NCBI GenBank assembly: GCA_030824495.1 | Contig: JAVBXP010000043.1 | Location: 1-64,000 of the forward strand | Reading direction: 5' to 3' | Length of the DNA: 64,000 nt | Source: a bacterium | Lineage (GTDB): Bacteria > Pseudomonadota > Alphaproteobacteria > Caulobacterales > Caulobacteraceae | Shown here: piece after piece, positions 43,679 to 52,132 of the stretch | Layout: every line of letters begins with the position of its first letter | Numbering within the stretch: position 1 is the first letter of the stretch | Made by a program: the position numbers and the translations under genes | Notes under the pieces: model-generated | What the model saw: only the letters and a program-made list of their open reading frames with translations | Told to the model about the DNA's origin: nothing | The model's database searches: none

Positions 43679-44508
43679 AGGTAGTGCACAATCCTGCGAC
43701 GAATGAGGGCGAAGGTGGTGAAGGTCGCGGCCCAGCCGACGATGGCCAGCACGCTGAGGAAGATATAGGTCGTAGCGCTGACACTCTGGCCCAGCAGCGG
43801 GGCCCGGACCACATCCAGCAGGTGGTAGAATGGATTAAACAGCAGGACCGCATGGTCCAGCAGCCGTCCGCCCGGCAACCAGAATACCGGCGTCATGAAC
43901 ATCGCGAACTGGATGACCGAGCCGACGATCTGCGGAATGTCGCGGAAGCGCGCCGAGGCCATGCCGGCGGCCAGGCTGACCCACGAGACGTTCACCATCA
44001 GCAGGAGCAGGCCGATCAGGCCCATACCCAGATTGGTTTGGCGCCAGTGGTCGTAATAGATCAGCACGCCGACGATGATCACAGCGTGGTGCATCAGATT
44101 GATCACGTTGCGCATGATCGTGCGCCACACGAAGGTGAACATCGGCAGCGAGGTCTGGCTGAGAATGCCCGAGGCCTGGACGAACGTCCCACAACCTTCG
44201 ATGATCACATTGGACATCAATCCCCAGAAGACGATGCCCAGGGCGACATAGGGGATGAACTCGTTGACCGGCACCTTGAACAGGTTCGCGTAGAGGAACC
44301 CGATCCCGGCCACCATCAGGCCCATGGACAGGGTGATCCAGAACGGACCCAGCATCGAGCCGCGATAGCGGGAAACGATATCGTGCCAGGCTAGCGACCA
44401 GGCCAGTCCTATCCGCTGGGTCGACGCGCGTAGATCGGCGAACGCCATGCTGAACTCGTGCATGGGCCCGCGCCGTCCGGTGCGCACCATGTGTTGTACG
44501 GATTGCAT
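43675..44508 (-). CDS. wzm: O-antigen/polysaccharide ABC exporter, permease
   Basis: A 277-residue ABC-2 membrane protein with six hydrophobic segments. The cytoplasmic start LAWSLAWHDIVSRYRGSMLGPFW is the family's interfacial-helix motif, followed by GLMVAGIGFLYANLF. The C-terminal half has MFMTPVFWLPGG and FNPFYHLLDVVRAPLLG, as in TagG/Wzm. It overlaps the wzt start. ATG at 44508; shorter in-frame starts exist (ATG at 44490). Confidence 0.9.
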   Translation of the reverse strand: MQSVQHMVRTGRRGPMHEFSMAFADLRASTQRIGLAWSLAWHDIVSRYRGSMLGPFWITLSMGLMVAGIGFLYANLFKVPVNEFIPYVALGIVFWGLMSNVIIEGCGTFVQASGILSQTSLPMFTFVWRTIMRNVINLMHHAVIIVGVLIYYDHWRQTNLGMGLIGLLLLMVNVSWVSLAAGMASARFRDIPQIVGSVIQFAMFMTPVFWLPGGRLLDHAVLLFNPFYHLLDVVRAPLLGQSVSATTYIFLSVLAIVGWAATFTTFALIRRRIVHYL

Positions 44509-44692
44509 CTAGTCTCCCGACCAAGAGCTTGAAGGCGGAAAAAGGCGGTCCCGCCGAAGTCGCTCGCGCCGGTGGGTAACAGGTCGCATTTTGCGGCGCA
44601 AGCATGGCGCCGACCCAGTAATCCAAAGGAAAAACCGGGTCGGGGCTTGGATCGGCGTTATCGAACGAGGCTATGTCCTCGAATGGCGGCGA

Positions 44693-45730
44693 CTAGCGGA
44701 CGATCCAGGACTCGGCGCCGACATTGGTGAACCGGGCGGCCTGGGCGGCGCCTCCGAAGGTTGAGAGCAGGCGCTTCAGGCCCTCGCGCTGGGTCGGATC
44801 GACCAGGAACATCATGAAGCCGCCGCCGCCCGCGCCCGAGACCTTGCCGCCGAAAACGCCAAAGGCCTTGGCCGCGTCATAGACCTTGTCGATGTCGGAC
44901 GAGGAGATGTTGTGGGCCAGCTTCTTCTTCGAGCTCCAGCCCGCATCGAGCAGGGCGCCGAAGCCTGGCACGTCGCCGGCCAGCAGGGCGTCGCGCATCT
45001 CGAACGCGCCTGCCTTCAGGGCGTGCAGCCCCTCCAGCGGTCGGGTCGAGTGGCTTTTCATGTTGGCGCGCTGCTCGTCGATGATCGCCGCCGATTCGCG
45101 GCTGACCCCGGTGAAGTAGAGGACGAGCGAGGCCTCAAGCTCCTTCATGACGTGATCGGCTGACGCCACCGGTTCCACCGAGGCGCGGCAATCGGCCATG
45201 AAGTGCATCATGTTCAGGCCGCCGAACGCAGCGGCGTAGTGATCCTGCGCGCCGCCGGCGAGCCCGAGCTCGCGGCGTTCGATGTCGAAGGCGAGGCGGG
45301 CGATGGCGTGGGCGTCCATCTCCAGACCCATGAACCTGCGCATGGCCTCGACCATCGCGACCACCAGGGCCGAGGACGAGCCCAGGCCCGAGCCGGGCGG
45401 GCAGTCGGCGTAGGACACCATGGTCAGCGGGATGGCGACGCCGCCGGCGTAGTCGGCCATGAAGCGGTTATAGACGCCCTTCAGCAGGCGCAGCGGCTCG
45501 TCGGTGGGCAGCGGCGCGTTGGCCGGCGCCTGCCACGACTGATCGCGATCGGCCGCGACCAGCAGCACCTGATCGTCGTCGCGCTTCTGGACGCTGACGT
45601 GTGCGAACAGGTCGATAGCCGCGTTCAGGACCACGCCGCCATACTCGTCGCAATAGGGCGAGACGTCGGTCCCGCCGCCGCCAAAGCCCAGCCGCAGGGG
45701 GGCGCGAGCGCGCACCAGTTCGTGACTCAT
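44693..45730 (-). CDS. hddA: GHMP kinase, D-glycero-D-manno-heptose 7-phosphate kinase-like
   Basis: A 345-residue sugar kinase. The motifs are RAPLRLGFGGGGTDVSPYCDEYGGVVLNAAI (as ~residues 8-38), the ATP loop PPGSGLGSSSALVVAM, and the C-terminal GKVSGAGGGGFMMFL. HddA phosphorylates D-glycero-alpha-D-manno-heptose 7-phosphate to the 1,7-bisphosphate on the way to GDP-heptose. Its usual partners (gmhA, gmhB, hddC) are not in the window, so a related sugar-kinase role is possible. It lies 184 bp upstream of wzm. Confidence 0.83.
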   Translation of the reverse strand: MSHELVRARAPLRLGFGGGGTDVSPYCDEYGGVVLNAAIDLFAHVSVQKRDDDQVLLVAADRDQSWQAPANAPLPTDEPLRLLKGVYNRFMADYAGGVAIPLTMVSYADCPPGSGLGSSSALVVAMVEAMRRFMGLEMDAHAIARLAFDIERRELGLAGGAQDHYAAAFGGLNMMHFMADCRASVEPVASADHVMKELEASLVLYFTGVSRESAAIIDEQRANMKSHSTRPLEGLHALKAGAFEMRDALLAGDVPGFGALLDAGWSSKKKLAHNISSSDIDKVYDAAKAFGVFGGKVSGAGGGGFMMFLVDPTQREGLKRLLSTFGGAAQAARFTNVGAESWIVR

Positions 45731-45910
45731 AGCCGGCCTGTGGGTCCTTGGGCCCGGTTCCCGAAGTCAGGCGGGGTTAGTGGCCGTCGCCTCGATTGGC
45801 AACCTTGATCGGGATTTTCGGGCGTGCGGCCTAGCGGCGGCGCCTTGGCCTATCTATGTGGCTCAAGCGCCCCTGCTTGCAGCCGGCGCCTGGTTGTCCG
45901 GAGCATGCGT

Positions 45911-46606
45911 ATGTCGGCCCACCTGCTTCGCGCGGGCGTCCTTTCCCTGATGTTGATGTTATCGGCCTGCGACCGGCCGGCGCCGTGGGCGCGCGCGGCC
46001 GTGGCCCCGCCCCAGACCCTAGTCGCCACCAAGCCCCGCGCCCAGGCCATCATGTGGAACGAGGGAAAGGACGCTTTCGAGATCGCTGGGAAGCCATTGA
46101 AGGCTGGCCGGCTTTGGACCTTCGATGGCTCGACCGAAGGCTTCGTATTGACCGGCGGAGCGGCCTTGCCGGGCGCGCCGGTGGGGTTGGAGATACAGAA
46201 CGAGCGCTCAGATCCGATGCTGCGTTCGCCCACCGGCCTGGCGCTTGATGGGCGGCGTTTCTCGGTGGTGCTGGTGCGGATGACTCGCACGCGGCCCGGA
46301 GCGGCGTGGGATGGTGCGATCTTCTACCGCACCGCCAATCACGGCGAGTCCGGCGAGTTCCAGGCCAAGCCTGTCGATGGCGCGGACCCGGCCGTCAATG
46401 AAACCGTGGTGGTGGTCTACGACATGTCCCGCCTGAAGAGCGGCGGCGACGATTGGCAAACCTCGCAGATCGACCAGATCCGCCTGGACACCGACGACCA
46501 GGCCGGCGGCGGCTTCGTGATCCATCAGATCGCGGTGACCGAGAACCCCGGTCCTGAGGCGTTGACGACGGCGTCGGCCCAGCCGACGACGCTCGCCGCG
46601 CGCTGA
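45911..46606 (+). CDS. Hypothetical lipoprotein inside the polysaccharide locus
   Basis: A 231-residue protein. SAHLLRAGVLSLMLMLSAC is a lipoprotein signal with lipobox LSAC. A beta-rich domain follows (LWTFDGSTEGFVLTGGAA, FSVVLVRMTRTRPGAAWDGAIFY and DQIRLDTDDQAGGGFVIHQIAV), a carbohydrate-binding-module-like sandwich by pattern. ATG at 45911 has GGAG seven bases upstream; other in-frame starts (45824, 45905) are worse. Its stop and that of the opposite gene abut in TGATCA (46604-46609). It may be an envelope sugar-binding protein (inference). Confidence 0.65.
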   Translation: MSAHLLRAGVLSLMLMLSACDRPAPWARAAVAPPQTLVATKPRAQAIMWNEGKDAFEIAGKPLKAGRLWTFDGSTEGFVLTGGAALPGAPVGLEIQNERSDPMLRSPTGLALDGRRFSVVLVRMTRTRPGAAWDGAIFYRTANHGESGEFQAKPVDGADPAVNETVVVVYDMSRLKSGGDDWQTSQIDQIRLDTDDQAGGGFVIHQIAVTENPGPEALTTASAQPTTLAAR

Positions 46607-47743
46607 TCAGGCGCGCGCGGCCAATTCTTCCAGCCTGGCGGTGTAGCGCAGACCGATGGCGCGGGTGCTGAAGTGGGTGTGCATGTGGCGACGTGCGCGC
46701 TGGCCCAGGGCCCGGGTTTCGGCCGGATCGTCCATCAGCTCGCCGATCAGCTTGACGGCGTGGTCCACCGACGGGTCGGCCCAGACCTGACCCTCGCCGA
46801 ACAGATAGGCGCCGTCGGCCACAGGGATCAGCTTGTAGTCCACCAGCCGGCTGGTCTCGGGGGTCATGAATTCCAGATTGCCGGAATAGTTGGTCGCCAC
46901 GGCGGCCCGACCCATGATCATCGCCTCGGCCGGCCCACGGCCAAAGCCTTCGGCGCGATGCAGCGACACGAAGACGTCGGCGCAACGGACCAGGTTCTTG
47001 ATCTCGTTGTCGGACAGTTCGCGGGTGATCGACTGCACGCGGCTGCCCAGGGCGCGAAGCCGCGCCTCCAGCGCCTTGCGGTCGGGGTTCTGATCGTCGC
47101 CGCCCTTGTATTTCACCACGGCATGCAGGGCCGAGTGGGGTCGTTCGGCCACCAGCTTCTCGAACGCCTCCAGCATCGCAAAGGGGTTCTTGCGCTCGGC
47201 GTAGGACGAGAAGTCGAAATAGAAGAGGCAGACGAAGGCGTCTTCCGGAATGCCGAAGTGACGGCGGCCGAGCAGCGCCGACACCGTCAGCTCCACCGCC
47301 TGCGGCATGTGGATCACCGGCAGCTTGATGGTCGGTTCGATGGCCTCGAGGATGAACTGGGACGGCGCCCAGACTTCGTCAAAGCGCTCGAGAATTCGCG
47401 ACCACGGTTCGGGGTACTTCGAGAGCTCCCAGGCCGGATAGATGATGTTGTAGGCGCGCTCGAAGGCCGGGCCGGATCCTTGGTGCTCAAGCACACCCAT
47501 GGCCTGATCGACCTCGTTGGCGTTCAAGCAGAAGAAATTGACCTTCTCGCTCAGCTTCGGAACGACATGGCTGGCGAACTCGCGCTCGAAATCGGGGTCC
47601 TTGCCCCGGTCCATGCCGTAGACGTCGAGCAGGCCCGGCGTGACGCCGGCCGCCTTGAAGGCGCGCCAGGCCGACCGGGCGTGCTCGGCCATGCCGATGG
47701 CCGAGAAGGGGTGGCCGATGAGGACGAGATCGGGATTGCTCAT
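46607..47743 (-). CDS. GT-B glycosyltransferase
   Basis: A 378-residue protein. DLVLIGHPFSAIGMAEHARSAWRAFKAAGV forms the N-terminal acceptor side, and LFYFDFSSYAERKNPFAMLEAFEKL opens the C-terminal domain. The donor motif is FVSLHRAEGFGRGPAEAMIMGRAAVATNYSGNLEFM. The ATG at 47743 overlaps the stop of the large repeat/GT protein (ATGA). The open frame continues well beyond 47743, but only as an out-of-frame shadow of that neighbour. Same subgroup as the GT at 39749. Confidence 0.87.
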   Translation of the reverse strand: MSNPDLVLIGHPFSAIGMAEHARSAWRAFKAAGVTPGLLDVYGMDRGKDPDFEREFASHVVPKLSEKVNFFCLNANEVDQAMGVLEHQGSGPAFERAYNIIYPAWELSKYPEPWSRILERFDEVWAPSQFILEAIEPTIKLPVIHMPQAVELTVSALLGRRHFGIPEDAFVCLFYFDFSSYAERKNPFAMLEAFEKLVAERPHSALHAVVKYKGGDDQNPDRKALEARLRALGSRVQSITRELSDNEIKNLVRCADVFVSLHRAEGFGRGPAEAMIMGRAAVATNYSGNLEFMTPETSRLVDYKLIPVADGAYLFGEGQVWADPSVDHAVKLIGELMDDPAETRALGQRARRHMHTHFSTRAIGLRYTARLEELAARA

Positions 47744-50700
47744 GACGGGTCCAACAGGTCGGCGTCGGCGGCGTTCTTGACGGCTTCCAGCCAGGCGTGA
47801 CCGAAGCGCTGATCGGGCTCGAGGTGCGCGCCCTCGCCCCATTCGTTCCAGGCGTTGATGAAGACGATTCGTTCCTCGCCGAAGTTCTGACGGCGGGTTT
47901 CTTCGAACATCGCCTGGGTCCAGGCCTGGAAGGCGCCGGGTGTGGCGTGCTGGTAGTTCCAGCCGGCGTCCTGGCGCCTCGGCGTGTTGTCCCAGGACGG
48001 CATCACGCCCCGGAACCGCTTGTGGGCGGGCGTGGCCGCGCCGAGGTAGTGGCGGACCATCTGGCGATAGTCGTTCACACGGCCCTCGAAGCGGGCGTTG
48101 TAGAGCGGGCCGGGCGGATGGATGAGCGCCCCGGCGCCGGCCGGGGGGAACTCCACCGAGGCGTCGAAGCCCAGGCTCTCCGGATCGGTCTTGCCGCCGG
48201 CCTTCTCCAGGCTCTCGACGAAGGCGAGATAGATCTCGCCTATGCCGGCCTCGCGGCAATGCTTGCGCCAGGCCTCGGCCCAGGCCTTGGCGTCGGGCAA
48301 CAGGCCGGGACGATAGATCAACACCAGCGGCTTGCCGTTGATGCGGATGTAGTTGGGCTGGGTGAGATAGGGCTCCATCGCGGCGATGGAATCCTCGGCG
48401 TCGCCGGGCTCGTAGGTCTGGGCCAGCAGCACGTCGCGTTCCTGGCCGTCCCAGGTGCGGGTCCAGTTCTCGTTGGCCCAGCAAAGGCAGAACGGAAAGT
48501 CGCTGGCCGTGCTTTGCAGCAGCGGCTCCAGTGGCTTTTCCAGGATGCGCCGGCCGCCGGTGAACCAATAGAAGTAGTGGCAGAAGCCGCCGATCCCGTA
48601 CCGCGCGGCCAGGGCGGCCTGGCGCTTCATCGTCTCGGGATTGGAGAGGTCGTAGAATCCGAGGTCGGCCGGGACGTGCGGCTGATAGTGACCGCGATAA
48701 TTGGGCAGAGCGCGGCTGACATTGGTCCACTCGGTGAACCCTGGCCCCCACCAGCGGTCGTTCTCCGGCACGGTGTGGAACTGCGGCAGGTGGAAGGCGA
48801 TCGTCCGCACCTGGTTCAGGGCTTCCAGCTGCTCGCCCCAGCGCTCGACAAAGACCTGCTGGTTCTTGACGGCCAGCCGCTGTTTGAACCCGGCGTCGAT
48901 CGAGTTGGAGGTGATGCTCAGGTGGTGGACGATCTCCGAGGTCGGCTCGTAGATTACCCGCAGGCCGCGCTCGCGCAGGCGGAAGCAGAGGTCGGCATCT
49001 TCGCTGTAGGCCGGCGCGAAGGCGATATCGAAACCGCCCAGTTCATTGAACATCTCGCGGCGGACGGCCAGGCAAGCGCCCGAGGCGTAATCCACCTCGC
49101 GTCGCACGTTCCAGCGCGGCAGGCTCGGATCCTCGAACAGGCCGATCATCTCGGCCTTCCCATCGACCGCGATCCGGGCGCCGGCTTCCTGCAGGCGGCC
49201 ATCGGGGAACAGCATCTTCGGCGCGGTGGCCCCGACGTCCTTCTCCTCGCTGAACGGGGCCAGAAGGGCTGGCAACCAGCCGCGCCGAACCTGGACGTCG
49301 TTGTTCAGGAAGATCACGAACTCGCCTCGCGCGGCCTGGGCGGCGCGATTGCAGGTGCGGATGAAGCCGAGGTTCTCGGGATTGGTGATCAGCGTCAGGC
49401 CGGCGATCTTGGCCAGGACCTGGCTGGTGGTGTCGCTGGAGGCGTCATCGATGACGATGACCTCGCTGGTCTCCAGGTCGCCGCCGGCCTTCAGGGCCGC
49501 CAGGCATTCCAGCGTGAAGGTCAGGTTGTTGAAGGCCGGAATGATGATCGAGGCGACCGGCTTGGCGACGACGTCGAAGGCCAGGTCGGCGGCGGCCTTG
49601 TCGATTTCGCGCTCGGTGACCTTGATCAGGTCCAGCGGCTTGACCTTCACCCCGCCGATCTCGCGTTCGCGGATGCGCTGCTTGGCGGCGGTGAGATCGC
49701 GATAGGCCTGGAGGTCGTAGGCGCCTGGATCCCTGGCGCGGCCGGCGTTGCGAAGCTGTTCAAATAGGCCCGCGTCGCCCGACATGCGCGCGCCTGACGG
49801 CGTCGGCTCCGGCTTGGGCGTGCGCGACAGCACCCAGTGCTCCAGCGACGAAATCGGCTGCTCGGCGGCGGCCGGGTTCTCGATCAGGTAGCTGAGTTCG
49901 TTGAAGTCGGCGGCCGGCGAAACGCCCTCGAATGCGCCCTCGGTCAGATAGTGGACGACGGGATGCACACCGTCCGGGGTCTGGCCCTGCTGCTCGAGAT
50001 AGAAGGCGGTGTCGAAATGGATGCTGGGATCGCGGCGCTCTTGCGTGCCATTGGTCAGGAAGTAGGCGAGGGGGCTGCTGCCGAGCGGGGCCGCGTCGCG
50101 ATAGCGGTCCATATACCATCCGGCGTCGAACAGCGGATGCGGGCTGCGGCCCTCGGCGGCGCCGCTGGCGACGTAGTGGAGCAGGGGTGCCGCGTCGGTT
50201 TCGGCGACGTCGGGATTGGTCGCCAGATACCAGCGCCCGGAGAACAGCGGGTGGGGCTCATAGCCCTTGCGCCAGCCCTCGCGCAGATAGTGGACCAGCG
50301 GGTTTTCGCCGGAGGCGGCGACTTCCTCGGCCTGGCCGACATAGTAACGGACGTCGAAGAGCGGATGGGGATCAAAGCCCTCGATCGCGCCCTTATGGAC
50401 GAAGTGCTGCAGGGCCGAGAGGCCGGTGGCGGCGATCTTCACCGCGTGGCGGCTGCGATAGTCCTTCAGGTCGAACAGCGGGTGCGGATCGCGCCCTTCC
50501 TTGTCGCCGGCCACCAGATAGTGGGCCAGCGGCGCCCAGCGCGAGCCGATCAGGTCGGTGTTCTTTTCCAGGTACCAGGCCTGGTCGAAGAGAGCCTTGG
50601 GATTGACGCTCGCGTCCGGGCCGGCGCGCACATAGGAGATAAGGCCGCTGACGCCGCCGCCATCGCGGCCGATGCCCCGGTTCAACCGGAAATCCCACAG

Positions 50701-50937
50701 GCCCGAACGCGCGAGCAGCGCCGCGCGACCTGGCCACTTGCCGCGGGCCAGCATGATGTCGAAGCGTTGTTCGGCAGGGCCCTTCTCGGACAGCCCGACC
50801 CGGCGCGCCGCAGCCTTGCGGAAGCGGTTCCAGCGATCCTCGGCGGCCACCCGGCGGGCGCGATGCAGGTCGCGCCGCTTGGCCAACAGGAGATCGGCGA
50901 GCGAGTCTTGCTCGGGAGTTTGGGTGTCGTTTGCCAA
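47740..50937 (-). CDS. Multidomain glycosyltransferase: 42-residue repeats, GT2 and WbsX-like domain
   Basis: A 1065-residue protein. Residues ~1-95 are basic and helical. Residues ~100-395 are seven ~42-residue repeats (each beginning near HPLFDxxYY and containing NPLVHYLREGWRKG-like ends). Residues ~440-690 are a family 2 glycosyltransferase (ASIIIPAFNNLTFTLECLAAL, FVIFLNNDVQVRRGW, YSEDADLCFRLRERGLRV). Residues ~705-1060 match the WbsX/GH99-like domain (AFHLPQFHTVPENDRWWGPGFTEWTNV, GGFCHYFYWFTGGRRILEKPL, INAWNEWGEGAHLEPD). The last two are common in O-antigen enzymes. No signal peptide. It is coupled to the GT at 46607 and starts 23 bp after the sulfotransferase-like gene. Confidence 0.9.
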   Translation of the reverse strand: MANDTQTPEQDSLADLLLAKRRDLHRARRVAAEDRWNRFRKAAARRVGLSEKGPAEQRFDIMLARGKWPGRAALLARSGLWDFRLNRGIGRDGGGVSGLISYVRAGPDASVNPKALFDQAWYLEKNTDLIGSRWAPLAHYLVAGDKEGRDPHPLFDLKDYRSRHAVKIAATGLSALQHFVHKGAIEGFDPHPLFDVRYYVGQAEEVAASGENPLVHYLREGWRKGYEPHPLFSGRWYLATNPDVAETDAAPLLHYVASGAAEGRSPHPLFDAGWYMDRYRDAAPLGSSPLAYFLTNGTQERRDPSIHFDTAFYLEQQGQTPDGVHPVVHYLTEGAFEGVSPAADFNELSYLIENPAAAEQPISSLEHWVLSRTPKPEPTPSGARMSGDAGLFEQLRNAGRARDPGAYDLQAYRDLTAAKQRIREREIGGVKVKPLDLIKVTEREIDKAAADLAFDVVAKPVASIIIPAFNNLTFTLECLAALKAGGDLETSEVIVIDDASSDTTSQVLAKIAGLTLITNPENLGFIRTCNRAAQAARGEFVIFLNNDVQVRRGWLPALLAPFSEEKDVGATAPKMLFPDGRLQEAGARIAVDGKAEMIGLFEDPSLPRWNVRREVDYASGACLAVRREMFNELGGFDIAFAPAYSEDADLCFRLRERGLRVIYEPTSEIVHHLSITSNSIDAGFKQRLAVKNQQVFVERWGEQLEALNQVRTIAFHLPQFHTVPENDRWWGPGFTEWTNVSRALPNYRGHYQPHVPADLGFYDLSNPETMKRQAALAARYGIGGFCHYFYWFTGGRRILEKPLEPLLQSTASDFPFCLCWANENWTRTWDGQERDVLLAQTYEPGDAEDSIAAMEPYLTQPNYIRINGKPLVLIYRPGLLPDAKAWAEAWRKHCREAGIGEIYLAFVESLEKAGGKTDPESLGFDASVEFPPAGAGALIHPPGPLYNARFEGRVNDYRQMVRHYLGAATPAHKRFRGVMPSWDNTPRRQDAGWNYQHATPGAFQAWTQAMFEETRRQNFGEERIVFINAWNEWGEGAHLEPDQRFGHAWLEAVKNAADADLLDPS

Positions 50938-50960
50938 GGCTTTAAATCTCAGGGGGCTGA

Positions 50961-51980
50961 CTAGCGTCCGGCCAGGGCCGTGTCGACCACGGCCTCTATG
51001 CGCGCGCGTTCCTGACGCAGGAGAGCGAGTTCGCTTTCCAGGGCTTCCATGCGCTTGCGCTCCACCTCGGCGAGCTGGCGCTCATAGAGGAGCTCGGCGC
51101 GGGTGGAGTCGAGCGCGCTGGTCACGGGGGAGACGAAGACGCCCATCTGGGCCTTCATTTCCGCGATCTGGGCCGCGGCGCGATCAAGCACCGCGTGGTC
51201 CGGCGATTGGCCTGCGGCGGCGGCGTTGAACCAGTCCAGCACGCTTTGAGCCAGGGTCCCGACCAGCGGGACCGAGGCGAGGTTCCCATCGCCGTCGTTG
51301 TGGCGCAGGTCTTTGGTGAGGAAGCCGTCGATCTGCTCGGCGGCGCGCGCGCTCATGCGCGGCAGCGGCGCGCCATGGGCCTTTTCGAGGGCGGCGACTT
51401 CGGCGCGCCAGTCGGTCAGCAGCCCGTCATAGGAGACGAATGCGCGCGGCAGGTCGCGGGTGTGGGCCTCGGCCGCCAGCATGTAGATCGTCCAGAGCAG
51501 GACCGACTTCTCGACCGGGAAGGCGTCGCGCCGGGACAGCGAACCGGCGACTGCGAGCGGGCCGCGCACCGGGATCACCACACGGGCCGGCATCTGGGCC
51601 GCGTCCAGCACCTCGCGCCACATCGGCAGCAGGACCGAAACGCGAGGATCCTTCAGCAGCGGATGCAGGGCCTCGCCGAACTCGGCGCGGAACAGCGCCA
51701 CCGCACGCTCGCGCCAGGCCGCTTCGTCCTGCGGCGCCAGGGGCGAATAGGGCAGGTTGAAGGGGTCGTCCCAGGCCGTGCCGCCGGCGCGCAGGCGCTG
51801 GTCGTTGAAGACTGAGATCTTCCAGGGTTCGAAGTAGCCCTTGGCGTTGTGCTCGTCGCCCGGCATCACATTGTCGGGCAGTTCGGCCCCGGCCAGCGCC
51901 AGCAATTGCGCCGTCGCAGAGGTGCCGGACCGGTGCATGCCCAGGACGAGATAGGCTGATCGCTCGGAGGTGGTTTGCAT
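50961..51980 (-). CDS. Sulfotransferase-family protein with C-terminal coiled coil
   Basis: A 339-residue protein. The PAPS-binding loop is YLVLGMHRSGTSATAQLLA near the N-terminus. The second binding block is VVIPVRGPLAVAGSLSRRDAF. Residues ~280-330 are a charged heptad-rich coiled coil (RQLAEVERKRMEALESELALLRQER). A role adding sulfate to a surface sugar is plausible; some family members only bind nucleotide or act otherwise. The start is ATG at 51980. A longer frame upstream has no better site. It heads the leftward polysaccharide gene group. Confidence 0.8.
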   Translation of the reverse strand: MQTTSERSAYLVLGMHRSGTSATAQLLALAGAELPDNVMPGDEHNAKGYFEPWKISVFNDQRLRAGGTAWDDPFNLPYSPLAPQDEAAWRERAVALFRAEFGEALHPLLKDPRVSVLLPMWREVLDAAQMPARVVIPVRGPLAVAGSLSRRDAFPVEKSVLLWTIYMLAAEAHTRDLPRAFVSYDGLLTDWRAEVAALEKAHGAPLPRMSARAAEQIDGFLTKDLRHNDGDGNLASVPLVGTLAQSVLDWFNAAAAGQSPDHAVLDRAAAQIAEMKAQMGVFVSPVTSALDSTRAELLYERQLAEVERKRMEALESELALLRQERARIEAVVDTALAGR

Positions 51981-52132
51981 CTTCGCTGCTCTCGCCGTCC
52001 CGCCCCCGCGGCCCATTCGCCGCCCCGCTGTATGGCCGCTCGCGCCCTGCCGCAAGGGCGGGACCATTGATCAGGCCGTTCTTCTGATGCAAACCACGCC
52101 TCGGGCTTGGCGTCGCACGGGAACATCACAGC

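Noticed and set aside
46607..48751. 714-codon frame as a long glycosyltransferase
   Set aside because: The N-terminal 335 codons read the large repeat/GT2 gene out of frame; the true start is the ATG at 47743 that overlaps its stop.
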